Below are positions 53,694 through 64,000 of a stretch of DNA of 64,000 nucleotides, one piece after another. Position numbers and translations under genes: made by a program. Source of the stretch: Gamsiella multidivaricata (lineage: Eukaryota > Mortierellomycota > Mortierellomycetes > Mortierellales > Mortierellaceae); contig NW_026251710.1 of the NCBI RefSeq assembly GCF_025024155.1, positions 310,001 through 374,000 on the forward strand, written 5' to 3'. How positions within the stretch are numbered: position 1 is the first letter of the stretch; every line of letters begins with the position of its first letter. The notes below the pieces were generated by a model that saw only the letters and a program-made list of their open reading frames with translations, had not been told where the DNA came from and did no database searches.

Positions 53694-55913
53694 TCAGAAG
53701 AGAGCGTCCACGTCAAACGCAAAGTTCTGCATTCTCGGAGCCTTCGCAGGCGCTCCATTGCCGACGTGCCCGTTTGCGTCGTTGCTGCCATTGCCTCCAG
53801 CGACATTTGCACCGCGATTCTGCTTATTTTGATCGTCGCCGTTGCTATTGACGCTCATTGGATTGATTCCTGCGAATCCAGTTCCATTAACTGCTCCTGC
53901 ATTTCCTGCTCCACCACCGCCGTTACCCTTCAATACGGCTAACAAGTCGTCAGATCCATTTCGAGCTCGTGTCGGCGAGCTGTTCATCGATGAATGATGG
54001 ATCTGAGGCGAAAATCCCGGTCGTGGCATACCGTACCCATTAGCGATCGCTCCTGCACCGGACGCAACTGGAGGGGTGCCATTGGCAACAGGGCTGAAAT
54101 GAAGCAGCGGGCTGCCAGATTGCGTTGGAATGCCGAGCATGGCCTTCAATGCGTCGCTTCCATTCTGATAAGACGTTGTAGAAGACAAAGACGATGGAGT
54201 AGAAACCGGACGAGCGGATGGATACTGCGCAGATGTCGACTGGATCGTGGGTGAACCCGTGGCCATGCCGTCCCGAATAAACATGCTAGAACTGACTGGG
54301 CTCTGAATCCCTAGTAGAGCCTTCAGGGACTCAGTGCTGTTTCGGGTGTCCTTTTGCGGAGACGAAAACTCCTGGGTTGGACTACTCTGCTGCTGAGCCA
54401 GCGCAGGGTCCTGTAGAGATGATGGACCCTTACCAATGCCCAGCATACTCTTCAGCACCTCAGAGTCGAGTCGAGCTTCAGTCGAAGAAACGACTGGCGC
54501 TGCTGCTTGGATTTGCAGATGTTGTTGTTCACGTGTGGCTGTGACGGTATGGTTCTCTGCTGGCTGCTGCGGGGCTTGACCATACTGACCCTTGTTGTTG
54601 CGCTTCGTGTTCCTTCTTTGCGCATTGATCCAGCTCTTGAGTTTGCTGTGGAACAATGACCAGATCATATGTCAATCCAACGATGAACGCTCAGACCACA
54701 CCACGATCACAATCGGCTGCAGTCTTCTTTCTGTTCATAGGGCGACTTACTGGACGAATGGCGTCACCATATAGTATCGGCTTGGATTCTTGGCGCCATT
54801 GGGCCTTTCAGTTCCACTTTCTCTTCCTGACTGCGTTCCCCTTTCGATTGGCTTGGGCTTCGATGTCGGCAATTCGGCAATAAAATGCCATTCAATTTTC
54901 TAAAAGAACCAAAGGCATAGTCAGCGTGTTTAGTGGGTTAGACACGCTTTCCATGTCTCTTCAAGTAGCGCTTGGTGACGTTCGAACTAAGCCAGGACGT
55001 ACACTGATCTCTTTTCTTGTCTGGGGTTCGAACACTGTGGTTTCAGGAACTCCTTTGACTATGTACAAGCGAATTCTTTGATCTTTGATGGTCTGTTCCA
55101 CATAGTCCTCCTCTCGAATCTTGCCCGTTACGTCGAAGCCGGTTTCCTCCCATACCTACATCGCAAAAGCAATCCGCCATATAAAGCGGAACCATAATAT
55201 TAGATAACCACCTCTTGTAAACAGTATCAATTGAAAGTGCAATCAGGATCAATGCCCGGTTGCTTTTCAACCAACCATTCAGTACGAGTCATGTACCTCG
55301 CGGACTGCACACAGGGTATCCGGCTCATCCTTGTTGATCTTGCCCTTTGGAAATCCCCATCCTGACCGAGCCGTCCAGCCTTTGACTAATATACACTGTT
55401 GTTGCAAAAGGAAGAAGGTTAGAAAAAGATGTCTCTTTGCATTAGAAACTGGCATGGCAGCATTGCTTATCGATGAAACAAAAGGCATCCGTACCTTGTC
55501 CATGGCTTCGTTCAAGATGATGGCGCCACAGACTGGCACCCGGATCTTGTACTCCATAAAGTTGGCAAAGGCGGTCTCGTGTTCGTTGGACCATTCGTGA
55601 AGGAGTGGGCAGTGCTGGAAAAACTTGGCGGAAAAGTTCTTGAGGTTAAAACTTGGGAACGACGGGCTCTGTTCCCTTACAAAATCCTCGTAATACCAGT
55701 GGGCTTGTTCGATTTGGAAACAGATTCGCTCGACAGAGGCTAGTTCCTCGTCGGGTACATTGATAATAAAGCGACTATGACAGAGAGGCGAGGGAAAGGA
55801 GTGTTAATGCCATGCACTGAGAAAGTGGGTGTTTGGACAAGGCTGAAAGGGAGGCGAGGGTACCTGGAGAGGTCGTCGAGGACCTCATCAAAGGTGACAT
55901 TGGCCCATGCCAT
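53694..55913 (-). CDS. DCP2: mRNA decapping enzyme subunit DCP2
   Basis: Six exons (55864-55913, 55495-55774, 55297-55395, 55003-55155, 54751-54899, 53694-54645) give 560 residues. The N-terminal regulatory domain includes SRFIINVPDEE and ICFQIEQAHWYYEDFVRE. The Nudix domain reads VPVCGAIILNEAM, then GWGFPKGKINKDEPDTLCAV, REVWEETGFD; the catalytic Glu residues are all present. Box B follows as YYMVTPFVHKLKSWI. The C-terminal tail is disordered but carries four leucine-rich helical motifs (LKSMLGI, LKALLGI, LKAMLGI, LLAVLKG) of the kind that bind the Edc3 LSm domain. The enzyme removes the m7G cap with Dcp1 in P-bodies. Nearest alternative: none. Confidence 0.97.
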
Positions 55914-56582
55914 TGTATTTGCAGTAGAGCGGTGATAAATACAACCAAGGGCTAGGGAGTTGGTCGAAGGAAAGGACGCAGGTGAACAAGAGAAGGAATG
56001 TAGGAAATCAGACGGGGAGGAACAGAGGATCGTAATCGGGTTCAGTGCGGCGATGCGGGTGTCCGAGGGATGTGGCTGAAGAGCGGATGAGGCGATTGAA
56101 AGAGACGGGGGCTGGGGGGTGGATGAGTGGATGGAGAGAGGGAGAGAGGGAGAGAAGGATGAATGGAGGGATGGAGGATGATGAAAGGAGGGAAGAATCA
56201 AAAAGGGAAAGCGAAGGAGGATGACCCCTTTTTCGGTGCAGTGCTCGTCACAGCTCTCCGCCAATGGGGAGTGACGCAGCACCCGCTGCTGTGTTTGCCC
56301 TATGCACCTTCCGATGCTTGCTTGGCCGCCGTGGTCTGCTAGTCGCGCGCAGGAAACGCGTCCTCGATCATGCGCCCGATATACGCATCCGCAGCGCATG
56401 GGCCGCATGCACAGGCGTAACAAGAGCCACGGCAATCCCAACTCGTGTCCGCTTCCTACTAACAATGCTCTAACAATGCTCTAGCATGCCCTGTCCTCAT
56501 CTTGTGCGGCAAACATGTAACGAGACAAAATAAATATAATGAACATCCTTTTATTGCTTCCAGTCTACGGGTTTGTATCCCT
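55914..56582. promoter_or_regulatory. DCP2 promoter with CT-rich leader
   Basis: About 670 bp between two minus-strand genes. Positions 56080-56220 are GA-rich on plus, so CT-rich upstream of DCP2, with GAGAGGGA microsatellite-like units at about 56130-56155. An AATAAA on the minus strand at 56550-56555 probably serves the mitochondrial carrier gene. Confidence 0.5.
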
Positions 56583-58404
56583 CTAATCAAGCTTCTGCAG
56601 TTCAGCCATAACAAGCTCATACACGAAAAATGTAACCGCATTGACAGGGAACGCTCGAAGTAGCGCCGGCGTCACGCCTCTCATAAACACGCCCATGCCC
56701 TCAGTCCTGTACGAGCGAATGGCACAATCCAACATGCCCTTGTAAGGCGCACTTGCAGGAACCTGCGAATGTCCCTGTCGACTTGTCTGATGAACCAGCC
56801 CTCGCTGTTCGCCGTGGCCCTTGGACAAAAGACTGGTAGTCGGTGTGGGGATACGGGTGGGGGCGGTAATTGGAAGCGACCTCATGCTGCCGTAGGGATC
56901 TGTTACAACAAGATGTGGCTGTGTTTGCAGTCTAGTCTTGATTACATCTAGATTGGAGAATAAAATATGAGAATGTCTTCTTTTTCGTCCTCCAACATGC
57001 CAGTCAGTCCATCTGAAGGATTCAGCTGCTTTTACCAAGCGGGTATATGCTTGCCCATGAAAGGGTTCCAGCCAATCCACCAGCAAAGAGCAGCTTCCAT
57101 GTGTTGATGCCTCCAGTCTCTCCCTGTGGGATTTCCAGCACTCTCTTGAGTCCTTCGTATGATCTATATTTGAAGAACCATCGATGTTCAGTACATGATA
57201 CGAGACTAAAGCAATCTTTGAAGTCTCAGAGTTCGCCGATCTTCGACTTACAAAAAGTACACTCCGTATCCTGGAGCGTCCCTAAGAATCGTTACCCATC
57301 CTCCTTGATACAGTCCCTTCAGACCAAACCGCTTGACGACGTCCTTGGTGACCTGCCATGAGCCAGACTCGCTGAGGATGGCTCTTTGTGCTGCTGCAGA
57401 AGAGTTGGGGTCCAATTGCGAAGCAATGACCTGGGCTCTGCACTTGACTAGCTCCGTCGGCGTACTGACCAAGAAGCAGGCGACACCCGCAACGAATCCA
57501 GCTGCAAAGACATGTGACAGCGGTTGGTATGTTTCTCTTGCTGCAGTGTACGACGACGGGTGTGTGGGGGAAGTTGGCGGCGAAAGTGTCTCGAACAACC
57601 GCATGGAAGCCGAGTATGATGCAAACAAAATGGAGTTGAGTCCTGCCAAGCCGATGATCGGAGAGGTGATGCCTTTGAACAAAGACTTGACCTACAACAT
57701 TGGGTGACACAAATCCGGCGTAAGTACCAGATCAATTTGCCCGCCTTGAGGGATAGATTGGTCGCATGCTGACTTACGCCTTCATTCTGAATCATGGATG
57801 TAAGACTGTTCTTGTTGGCTTGCATGTTGCTGGAGGCAGCCGAGCTGCTTTCGGCCTGAAGTCGGACCTATATTAGCAATGGAAGGGTCGATTAAGCAAC
57901 GATACTTTCGGATTGCAATTACATTGGACGGACGAAGTTTAACTGCAACATTTTTTATTTTATTTCTTTGTACCTTGAGGACATCCAGAGGACTGCCAAT
58001 AATCAACCCGGCTACACCACTGATATAACCTGTCGCAAGCAAAAGACAAAGAGAATTTTCTGGGCTGGTTAGTTGTTTAGGTAAACAAACGCACATGCAT
58101 GTACATGACATGGTACATATAAACGTGGGAGGTCGGTGGAGGATGGGCACGGATGGTGGTGGTAGGGGTCGGCAAGACAAAAATGGGGGTACAAACCCTC
58201 CTCGTGTGGAAAAATAAAAAGGGATTTTTCATCCCGACGACAGACGATTATCAGATCGGTATGCACTTGCCTGCAATGAAGTCGTTAACACTGCTGGCTA
58301 AGTTGGGGAAGGGAGGGGGATGTGGAGAGAAAAGACGGTTAGGAAACAGGGTACCGACACAGTTGCAGTGGTCAATGAGATGATCAAGTCGATGGCATAC
58401 CCAT
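56583..58404 (-). CDS. Mitochondrial carrier family (SLC25) protein
   Basis: Seven exons (58401-58404, 58271-58297, 57974-58029, 57778-57867, 57252-57691, 57036-57163, 56583-56947) give 369 residues in frame. Exon 1 contributes only ATG plus one base, and intron 2 uses a GC donor (GCAAGT). Three carrier repeats are seen. The P-x-D/E-x-x-K/R signatures are SPLDVLK, a degenerate STPTELVK, and YPLDVIKTR split by intron 6. A Pro/Thr/Ser-rich insert of about 55 residues lies in the third repeat. The protein should sit in the inner mitochondrial membrane. Sequence style suggests the basic amino-acid/acylcarnitine branch (ORT1, CRC1, SLC25A45-like), but the substrate cannot be assigned. Confidence 0.87.
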
Positions 58405-58920
58405 GGTGGGGATGCGATCTGGCTGTGGATAGGAGAGGGAGGAGCAATTGAGAGAAAGAGGGGCCGAGAGTGGGGAGGGGCGCGTGGAGGTCGAGGAAGC
58501 GGGACCTGGGTTGGGTGGGGCAAGAAAAAAAGAGAGAGTGAAGAAAAGAGAAGAAAGTAAGTAATTCAGAAGAAGAGGGCGGGCAAAAAAAAAAAGAGTC
58601 TGTATTTCATCAGCCGTTGGACGTAGAGTTCGATCTGCTGCTGTACCTGTGTTCCTGGCAAGCGCAGGGGGATGTTCCCTCGGGCTCTGTCACCCGATTG
58701 GCTGATGAAAACACTCGCTCACCGACAATGTGCGAGGACCCTCTCAGTCCCAGAGGAACTAATATTTCGATCCACATGCCGTCATCGCACGGGGGCCCTC
58801 TTTTGGCCCCTGGAACAGGCCATGCCATGCCAGGCCTCGCCATGCGTGACTTTGTATTGTCCCCCGCACAGACAGAACACCGCAGCACCTGTCTCCTTCA
58901 CCTCCTCCAACCATGCAACG
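58405..58920. promoter_or_regulatory. Divergent promoter, mitochondrial carrier / SEN54
   Basis: About 516 bp between divergent starts. Positions 58430-58590 are purine-rich on plus (CT-rich leader for the carrier). No gene is seen. Confidence 0.5.
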
Positions 58921-60553
58921 ATGGATGCAACAGACCAGGACGACAATGATCAGCATCCAGACTTTCGTCTGCTCTTAAACAATCCCAAAGGGTAAACCAG
59001 CATTCCTCCATTCGTTCATCCAGCCATCCTGGAACAGGACACGAGAAAAAAAGAAAACAACCCTTTGGTTGACACTCTTCTCACTGTCCCTTTGCACGAT
59101 ACCATATAGAAAAGATCTCTCCTCGCAGACATTACCGAGCAGGGATACCAAGTCATCACAGGATCCAGCCGCAGCACTCGAGGAACAGTACAATGCCTAC
59201 TTTCATATCCTGGCCGAGGAGCGTCGCGGTGCAGAGTATGTGAACAGGACAGCATTTTGCAATTTAGAGGGTCGGCAACGCTTCATTTTGTCTAACCCCG
59301 TCTGCCTGACTCAACCTGTAGACGGACGTTTTCCCGCGCAGTCTACGAACCAGAACTGGGCCTATTCAGACTGACAGTGAATAAGGGAACTCACTTCGTG
59401 AGCATGGGACACACATTACACGGTCAGATCTATCTCTATCCCGAGGAAGCTCTGTATCTTGTCGATCGTGGCTCTCTTCTGGTAGATCATCATGGCGTGG
59501 ACATGTCCGTTCAGCACATGTGGAGTATCTACCTTTCGCCCGTACATATCCAGAGTCAGGATGGACGTCAACATCAGGATCAGGATAAGGATGCACCTAT
59601 TCCACAGGACAGTACTACAGCCATGAATCGATACCTGACCTACGCCTATCTCAAACGACTGGGCTTTGTTGTGATCAGGCCAGGAACATACCGCCACGAA
59701 GTCGTCTCTCGAACGCATGGCCAATCGAAAGCTTGGGGGCATGAACTCACACGACCACTCCTTAAATTGGGGCCATTGTTTACAGCCCTGTGGGACGCGA
59801 TTGTTGGAACGTGGTGGCGTCGATCAAGAGCATTTATCACTAATGTGGGGCTGGGGTTGTTATCTCTCATCGATATGTGGTCAGGAAAGTTCAGTCGACC
59901 ACTTGTCTCCAACAACGACCAGCTACAGTATGGTGAGTCCGTGTTCGTTTTAACTCTCGCGAACATGAGAAGCGCTTTCAGACACCATTAGCTCACCAAG
60001 AGTTCCTTCTGTTGTGCCCTATCAATAGGCCAGATCCTGGATAAGCTAAAGATTATACCGAGTGTGCGTCTTGCCCATACTTCAGAGCCCTCTGTTCAGG
60101 CAATGAGGCGTCTTCAAATTGGTAGAGAGAATAACATAGTAGTCGATTTTGAGGTTTACAAGCCAGCAGGAGCATTCAAGAAACGGCAACCTGGCACACC
60201 GGACTATCATGTTGTTGTTGTCGGGTAAGATTATGCTACCCTACAACAATGCCAAGCAACCTCACGCGCTCTGCCGATTTGTTAATCTGTAGTCTTTTTT
60301 TCTTTTTTTTTTCTTTTTTTTTTTATGTCAACATAGAGCCGATGCAATGTTACCCTCTCTTGGTGAACTAGAGATCTTGATGGACGGACAACCTGATCCC
60401 GCCCAAGAGAACCCCTCGTCCACAAATGCTACCAACGCATCAGAAAAGGACAAACGGAAGAGAGCACCGGACTGGCCAAAGGTCCTGTACGCAATTGTCG
60501 ATGGTGGCCAAGTTTCCTTTATGAAAATGTTCAATATTCAAGCTACTCCATAG
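58921..60553 (+). CDS. SEN54: tRNA-splicing endonuclease subunit SEN54
   Basis: Five exons (58921-58991, 59110-59235, 59322-59932, 60029-60224, 60337-60553) give 406 residues. The Sen54 N-terminal domain is recognisable: GHTLHGQIYLYPEEALYLVD and RYLTYAYLKRLGFVVIRPGT. The C-terminal part (PDYHVVVVGADAML, KVLYAIVDGGQVSFMKM) has the structural endonuclease-like fold without catalytic residues. Sen54 is a structural subunit that pairs with Sen2 in the SEN complex cutting introns from pre-tRNA; in yeast the complex sits on the mitochondrial surface. Intron 4 has a T-rich tract of about 30 nt before its acceptor. An antisense frame at 59416-59966 is a shadow. Confidence 0.92.
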
Positions 60554-60659
60554 AGCCGTGGTAGTAAAAGTACAGATGATTTATTTGCTGATATTCATCG
60601 CTTATCGATCATAAGAATGGGCTGGTATTTCATCACAAAAAGAGGGGGTACAGAAGACT

Positions 60660-62003
60660 TTACAGGCTGCTCAAATCGTTGATCCAGGTGCGGCTGAATG
60701 GAATACGGACTGATAGTTCTCCACGGTGGAACATACGGCTGAAGGACGACTCAGCATCGTCCTTGTACTTGTAAACCAGGACGACTTGGTCGCCAAGGTT
60801 CAGGCCAGGTTGTGCGGCCTCCATTTCCTTGGCGGCTCTATCGACGACCCGTCCGATGGCCAGGTATTTCTTGGCGGCCTTCTCGCGCATCATCTTTTCA
60901 CCATCGCCCTCCATGTGCACCACAACGTGATTGCCCTCGCGGTCAATCTTCAGGTTCTCCAGGTAGTCTTTGCGGGGCTTGACCATGTCTTTGCCATCAA
61001 AGCATGCCTGAGTGACCTTCTTGAGTCCACCCTTTCCCTTGGGGTCAAACACGACGAAGCGAACATCGATCTTGTCCAGCTGTTCCTTGTCACCGCTCTT
61101 GGGGAACGTCCATCGGAACCATTCATCAGGCTGAGCTCTCTGGACTTCCCAATTAGGCCCCAAGGTACTCAAGGCAGTCGTGTATCGGTTAGCGTTTTCA
61201 TCACGCTTGAGAACCTTCTTAAGGTCCTTCATCACATTAACAGCGGGCACGACTCCCACAAAGATCAAGGCTGCACCACCAATGGTCAGGATAGGCAAGG
61301 CAATGAACATAAGACGGCCCATCACCATGAGGGTGGCACCAACACCAAAGACCGTTAGGGGAACATAAGCCAATGTGTTCCATGGTGCGTCAAGGAAGAT
61401 GACAGCGGGTGCTGCAACTAGGACAGTCGAGAGAAACATCAATCGGAACATGGAACGCATGGGTCGGCGGCGGCGCATGAAATGGTTATGATGATGATAG
61501 CCGCGGAAGGCACCATGTCGACCCCAGCTGTCATGAAAATGTTTGTGAAGTTCGTTGCGATCGAACTTTGTGGCGTCACCACGCCAGCCCCGGTGCCAAA
61601 AGTCGCGGGCGGCCTCGCGAATGGGTTCTTGCTCGGCGCGCCAGGCTCTTCGGGAGAATCCCCTGATGACCTGAGCCTGGAATGGCGAAGCAGAGGAGGC
61701 AGCTTTGGTGAAGGGTGTGGAAGAGGATGAGCCAGGGATATTGGGTCTGGCAGCCGAGGAGGAGGATGAGAAGAGTCTTGACGAGAAGGACGACAGCGGC
61801 AAAGGAGACAATCCTGCGGTTGGTTGTCCAGGAGAGAGCGGTGTGGATGCACGCAGTTTGTTGGCGTTGTGGGTGAAGAACTCCGAGAGTCTTGCGCTGC
61901 TGCTGGCGGGGGTGGAGGCGAATGCTCGCTTGGGCAAGGCGTGGAAGAGTCTGGTCGCGTTAGGGACGGAGACCAGACGCGCTATTGGGCTTGAGGAGAT
62001 CAT
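60660..62003 (-). CDS. Predicted mitochondrial membrane protein, unknown function
   Basis: A single open frame of 447 residues. The N-terminus (MISSSPIARLVSVPNATRLF, then Ala/Arg/Ser-rich sequence to about residue 115) looks like a long presequence. A His/Arg-rich segment (HDSWGRHGAFRGYHHHNHFM) precedes two or three hydrophobic helices (FRLMFLSTVLVAAPAVIFLD; RLMFIALPILTIGGAALIFV). A soluble C-terminal domain of about 190 residues follows (WEVQRAQPDEWFRWTFPKSG; DREGNHVVVHMEGDGEKMMR). Similar presequence-plus-hairpin proteins exist in other fungi, but I cannot name it. It could sit in the inner membrane with a matrix or intermembrane domain. Confidence 0.75.
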   Translation of the reverse strand: MISSSPIARLVSVPNATRLFHALPKRAFASTPASSSARLSEFFTHNANKLRASTPLSPGQPTAGLSPLPLSSFSSRLFSSSSSAARPNIPGSSSSTPFTKAASSASPFQAQVIRGFSRRAWRAEQEPIREAARDFWHRGWRGDATKFDRNELHKHFHDSWGRHGAFRGYHHHNHFMRRRRPMRSMFRLMFLSTVLVAAPAVIFLDAPWNTLAYVPLTVFGVGATLMVMGRLMFIALPILTIGGAALIFVGVVPAVNVMKDLKKVLKRDENANRYTTALSTLGPNWEVQRAQPDEWFRWTFPKSGDKEQLDKIDVRFVVFDPKGKGGLKKVTQACFDGKDMVKPRKDYLENLKIDREGNHVVVHMEGDGEKMMREKAAKKYLAIGRVVDRAAKEMEAAQPGLNLGDQVVLVYKYKDDAESSFSRMFHRGELSVRIPFSRTWINDLSSL

Positions 62004-62977
62004 TATTGGCTATGTGTGGGACGAGGAGGAGACGAGTCTGTTTGAGTGCCTGGGGTGTGCTAAAGATGCGGGGAGAGGGAGAGGAGGGCACTCCGTTTAT
62101 ATGTGAATGATGGTCTGGCCTTGTAAATTCCCATTTTCGGTCGTGCCTGACCCAGGCACAGCCATCGTCCAGAAATGGAAGAAAAACATCTGAACGAGAC
62201 TGAGAGCCCCGTTCTTCAATTGAACTTTTTTTATCTTTATCTTTCCAAGGGCGCATAAAAGAAGGAGGGTCTATGATGTCGTTGATGCTCATGATGCCCA
62301 ACGCGTATTATATTACGCGTAACCTTGACTGAAATAGGATACATCGTGGACAATGTTTTCGTCCGTCTTGTCATGACACGCCAACTACCACTGAAAACAC
62401 CCGCATTGGCGAGACGCGAATCCTGCCAAGCTTTCTCATACATATGCTAAGCCTAGTGAATGCATTCGTGCCCGTAGTTCGGGCTCTACGTGGGAGTCTA
62501 GGCTGCCGCTTTTTTCCATTTCCATTGCCAAGTACAAGGTGGCTTTCTAGAGCTGCAGTCCCCCCAAGAGAAACGACGAAGTACACCTGTCCTCTACCTT
62601 CACGCTCTTTTGCGAATTGAAGAATACTCCGTATTTCCCGGTATAGAACCATCATGTCCTTTCACAACGCCAACTGAACTTCACGATGAACCACGCGGGA
62701 CTTCTTGTTCTCGCTCTAATTCTTCAAGCAGCGCGACCATTGAGATGACCCACGTGACCTTTTTTTTTTTTTTGGCTGGCGCAAGAAAGTATGTCTAGGC
62801 GAAAAGAAATGAGCGCCATGGTCATCATCTACATTTTCCACTCTACCCTTGCATCTTTAACGACTCTTGCCTCTTTTATTGTTCATCGTCCAGTTCTTTT
62901 ATCTCTTTTTCTACTTTTTGCATCAACCTGCGAAAGACCTTTACTATTATTCGCCACTCTTCAACACACGCACGTCC
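62004..62977. promoter_or_regulatory. Divergent intergenic region, mitochondrial protein / BOS1
   Basis: About 970 bp between divergent starts with no gene seen. A T-run lies at 62760-62774 and a pyrimidine-rich leader at about 62830-62970 precedes BOS1. Confidence 0.45.
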
Positions 62978-64000
62978 ATGAACTCTCTATACAACCATGC
63001 TTTGAAGCAGGTCAACGCCCTGCAGCGGGATCTCGAAAAGTTCCAGTCGGGCGAGGATACCAGTGTTGCTCTTCAAGGTACGACCAGTGCAATCAAACAT
63101 AGCAGGATGGCATATTCCTTTTTTTTCAGTCGTCATGTATAATACTCGATACTGTGGGTGTCACACGACGGAGTTTATGTCCTGCTCAGACCCAGCAAGA
63201 AATGATGATCTCGAGAAGGATTCGGCAGGGACGTTCATGGGAGCAACATTGATGGGATCAGCTCACACATCGACAGCGGCAACGAGTCAGTACCGAAAAC
63301 TATCGAAGGGCTTTAGCTGCCATGTGCAGATGGCAGACCACACTCTTCTCCCTCCCCACCAGAGCTCTCGTTGAGCTCTGTTGCCACGTTTGCTACAACA
63401 TATCTTTGGCATGCAACAGTCATGCGACCGAATCAACAACATACAAGGACACAAAAACGAATCCCACTTTTGCCTTCAATGCACTCGACTGCATCGAAGC
63501 CCATGAATGGATCTTCATATATGCACACGTTTATGCGGTTCTCGTTCTAACGGACAAGGTTTATACTATCTCACCTTTCGCTACGCATAGGCCAGATCAC
63601 AGCGACCGTCAATGCCTTCAAGCGTTCAATCGACGACTATGACGCCATGGCCAAGAAGGAGATGATCGACGTCAAGCGGGAGAAGGCATTCGCGTATGTG
63701 TGCAATTTGACCCGGCTATCTCTGTAGAAGGACCATGTTGAATATCCTCTCCGGTTCACTAACACTGGGTCTCTCGTTTTTCTTGTCGACATGGGGAACT
63801 GAAGTCGCGTCACCAAGTTTAGGGAGGACTACGATGCCATCAACAGGAGTTTTGCACAATTGAAGAGTCGAGAAGAACAGGTATGTGGTCTTGAGATGCT
63901 GCCACGTTGCATTATCAATCCATGCGATTATTATTTCTTTTTACTGGAGTAAAGTTATTTTCTTTAGCTAATTATGGAGCCATGTAACAAACACAATAGC
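62978..64000 (+). CDS. BOS1: Golgi SNARE BOS1 (membrin), 5' part only
   Basis: Three exons are seen (62978-63077, 63591-63693, 63805-63880), encoding 93 residues in frame. The gene continues off the right edge: the last intron ends CACAATAG at 63999, so base 64000 probably starts exon 4. The start MNSLYNHALKQVNALQRDLE matches Bos1 (MNALYNHAVKQKNQLQQEL in yeast). GQITATVNAFKRSIDDYDAM and RVTKFREDYDAINRSFAQLK continue the N-terminal helical domain. Bos1 is a Qb SNARE for ER-to-Golgi vesicle fusion. The SNARE motif and membrane anchor lie outside the window. Intron 1, about 513 nt, is unusually long for this window. Confidence 0.88.

Noticed and set aside
60726..61358. 210-codon plus-strand open frame
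   Set aside because: Antisense to the intronless mitochondrial membrane protein, whose presequence and helices make sense on the minus strand.

Overview
The window is nuclear DNA of a filamentous fungus. Genes carry many short introns (mostly about 45-260 nt, GT...TAG/CAG). Pyrimidine-rich tracts precede start codons, and AATAAA-type signals follow several stops. Gene content (NADPH oxidase, HIR1/HIRA, DCP2, FAP1/NFX1, SEN54, ILV5/ILV6, a large F-box-like protein) fits an early-diverging fungus. Protein and intron style suggest a Mortierella-like member of Mortierellomycota; this is inference, since no marker gene fixes the species.

Layout. 0.5-7.1 kb: two mitoribosomal protein genes, uS17m (-) and uL1m (+), diverge from one short promoter; then comes a seven-exon NFX1/FAP1-type zinc-finger gene. 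7.6-18.4 kb: a Baeyer-Villiger-type flavin monooxygenase, the histone chaperone subunit HIR1/HIRA in 14 exons, a DEDDh exonuclease of the Gfd2/YDR514C type, and a gp91phox-type NADPH oxidase. 18.7-27.2 kb: a pseudokinase-ankyrin protein (catalytic Asp replaced by Asn), an RRM-only relative of CYP33/PPIE, and an intronless F-box-like protein. 27.3-30.7 kb: ILV6 and ILV5 in tandem; both act in mitochondrial isoleucine/valine synthesis, and each has a TGA(G/C)TCA (Gcn4-type) site about 250-260 bp upstream of its ATG. 31.4-35 kb: a large kelch-repeat membrane protein.

35-46.6 kb is a gene-poor island. It holds homopolymer runs, short dispersed repeats, decayed coding pieces and one intact orphan gene. 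One decayed piece looks like a D5-type primase-helicase of large DNA viruses or virus-like elements. This is the only region that looks like accessory or invaded DNA.

46.7-64 kb is ordinary again: an IPT/TIG-ankyrin protein, a tail-anchored low-complexity protein, the decapping enzyme DCP2 with several leucine-rich helical motifs, a mitochondrial carrier, tRNA-splicing endonuclease subunit SEN54, an unidentified mitochondrial membrane protein, and the 5' part of the SNARE gene BOS1 running off the right edge.

Exon joins were read by eye. For fourteen multi-exon genes (uS17m, uL1m, the flavin monooxygenase, HIRA, the exonuclease, NADPH oxidase, pseudokinase-ankyrin, RRM protein, ILV6, ILV5, kelch, IPT-ankyrin, DCP2, carrier, and also SEN54 and the orphan) the summed exon length is divisible by three. 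I found no clear tRNA, rRNA, CRISPR array or complete transposon.
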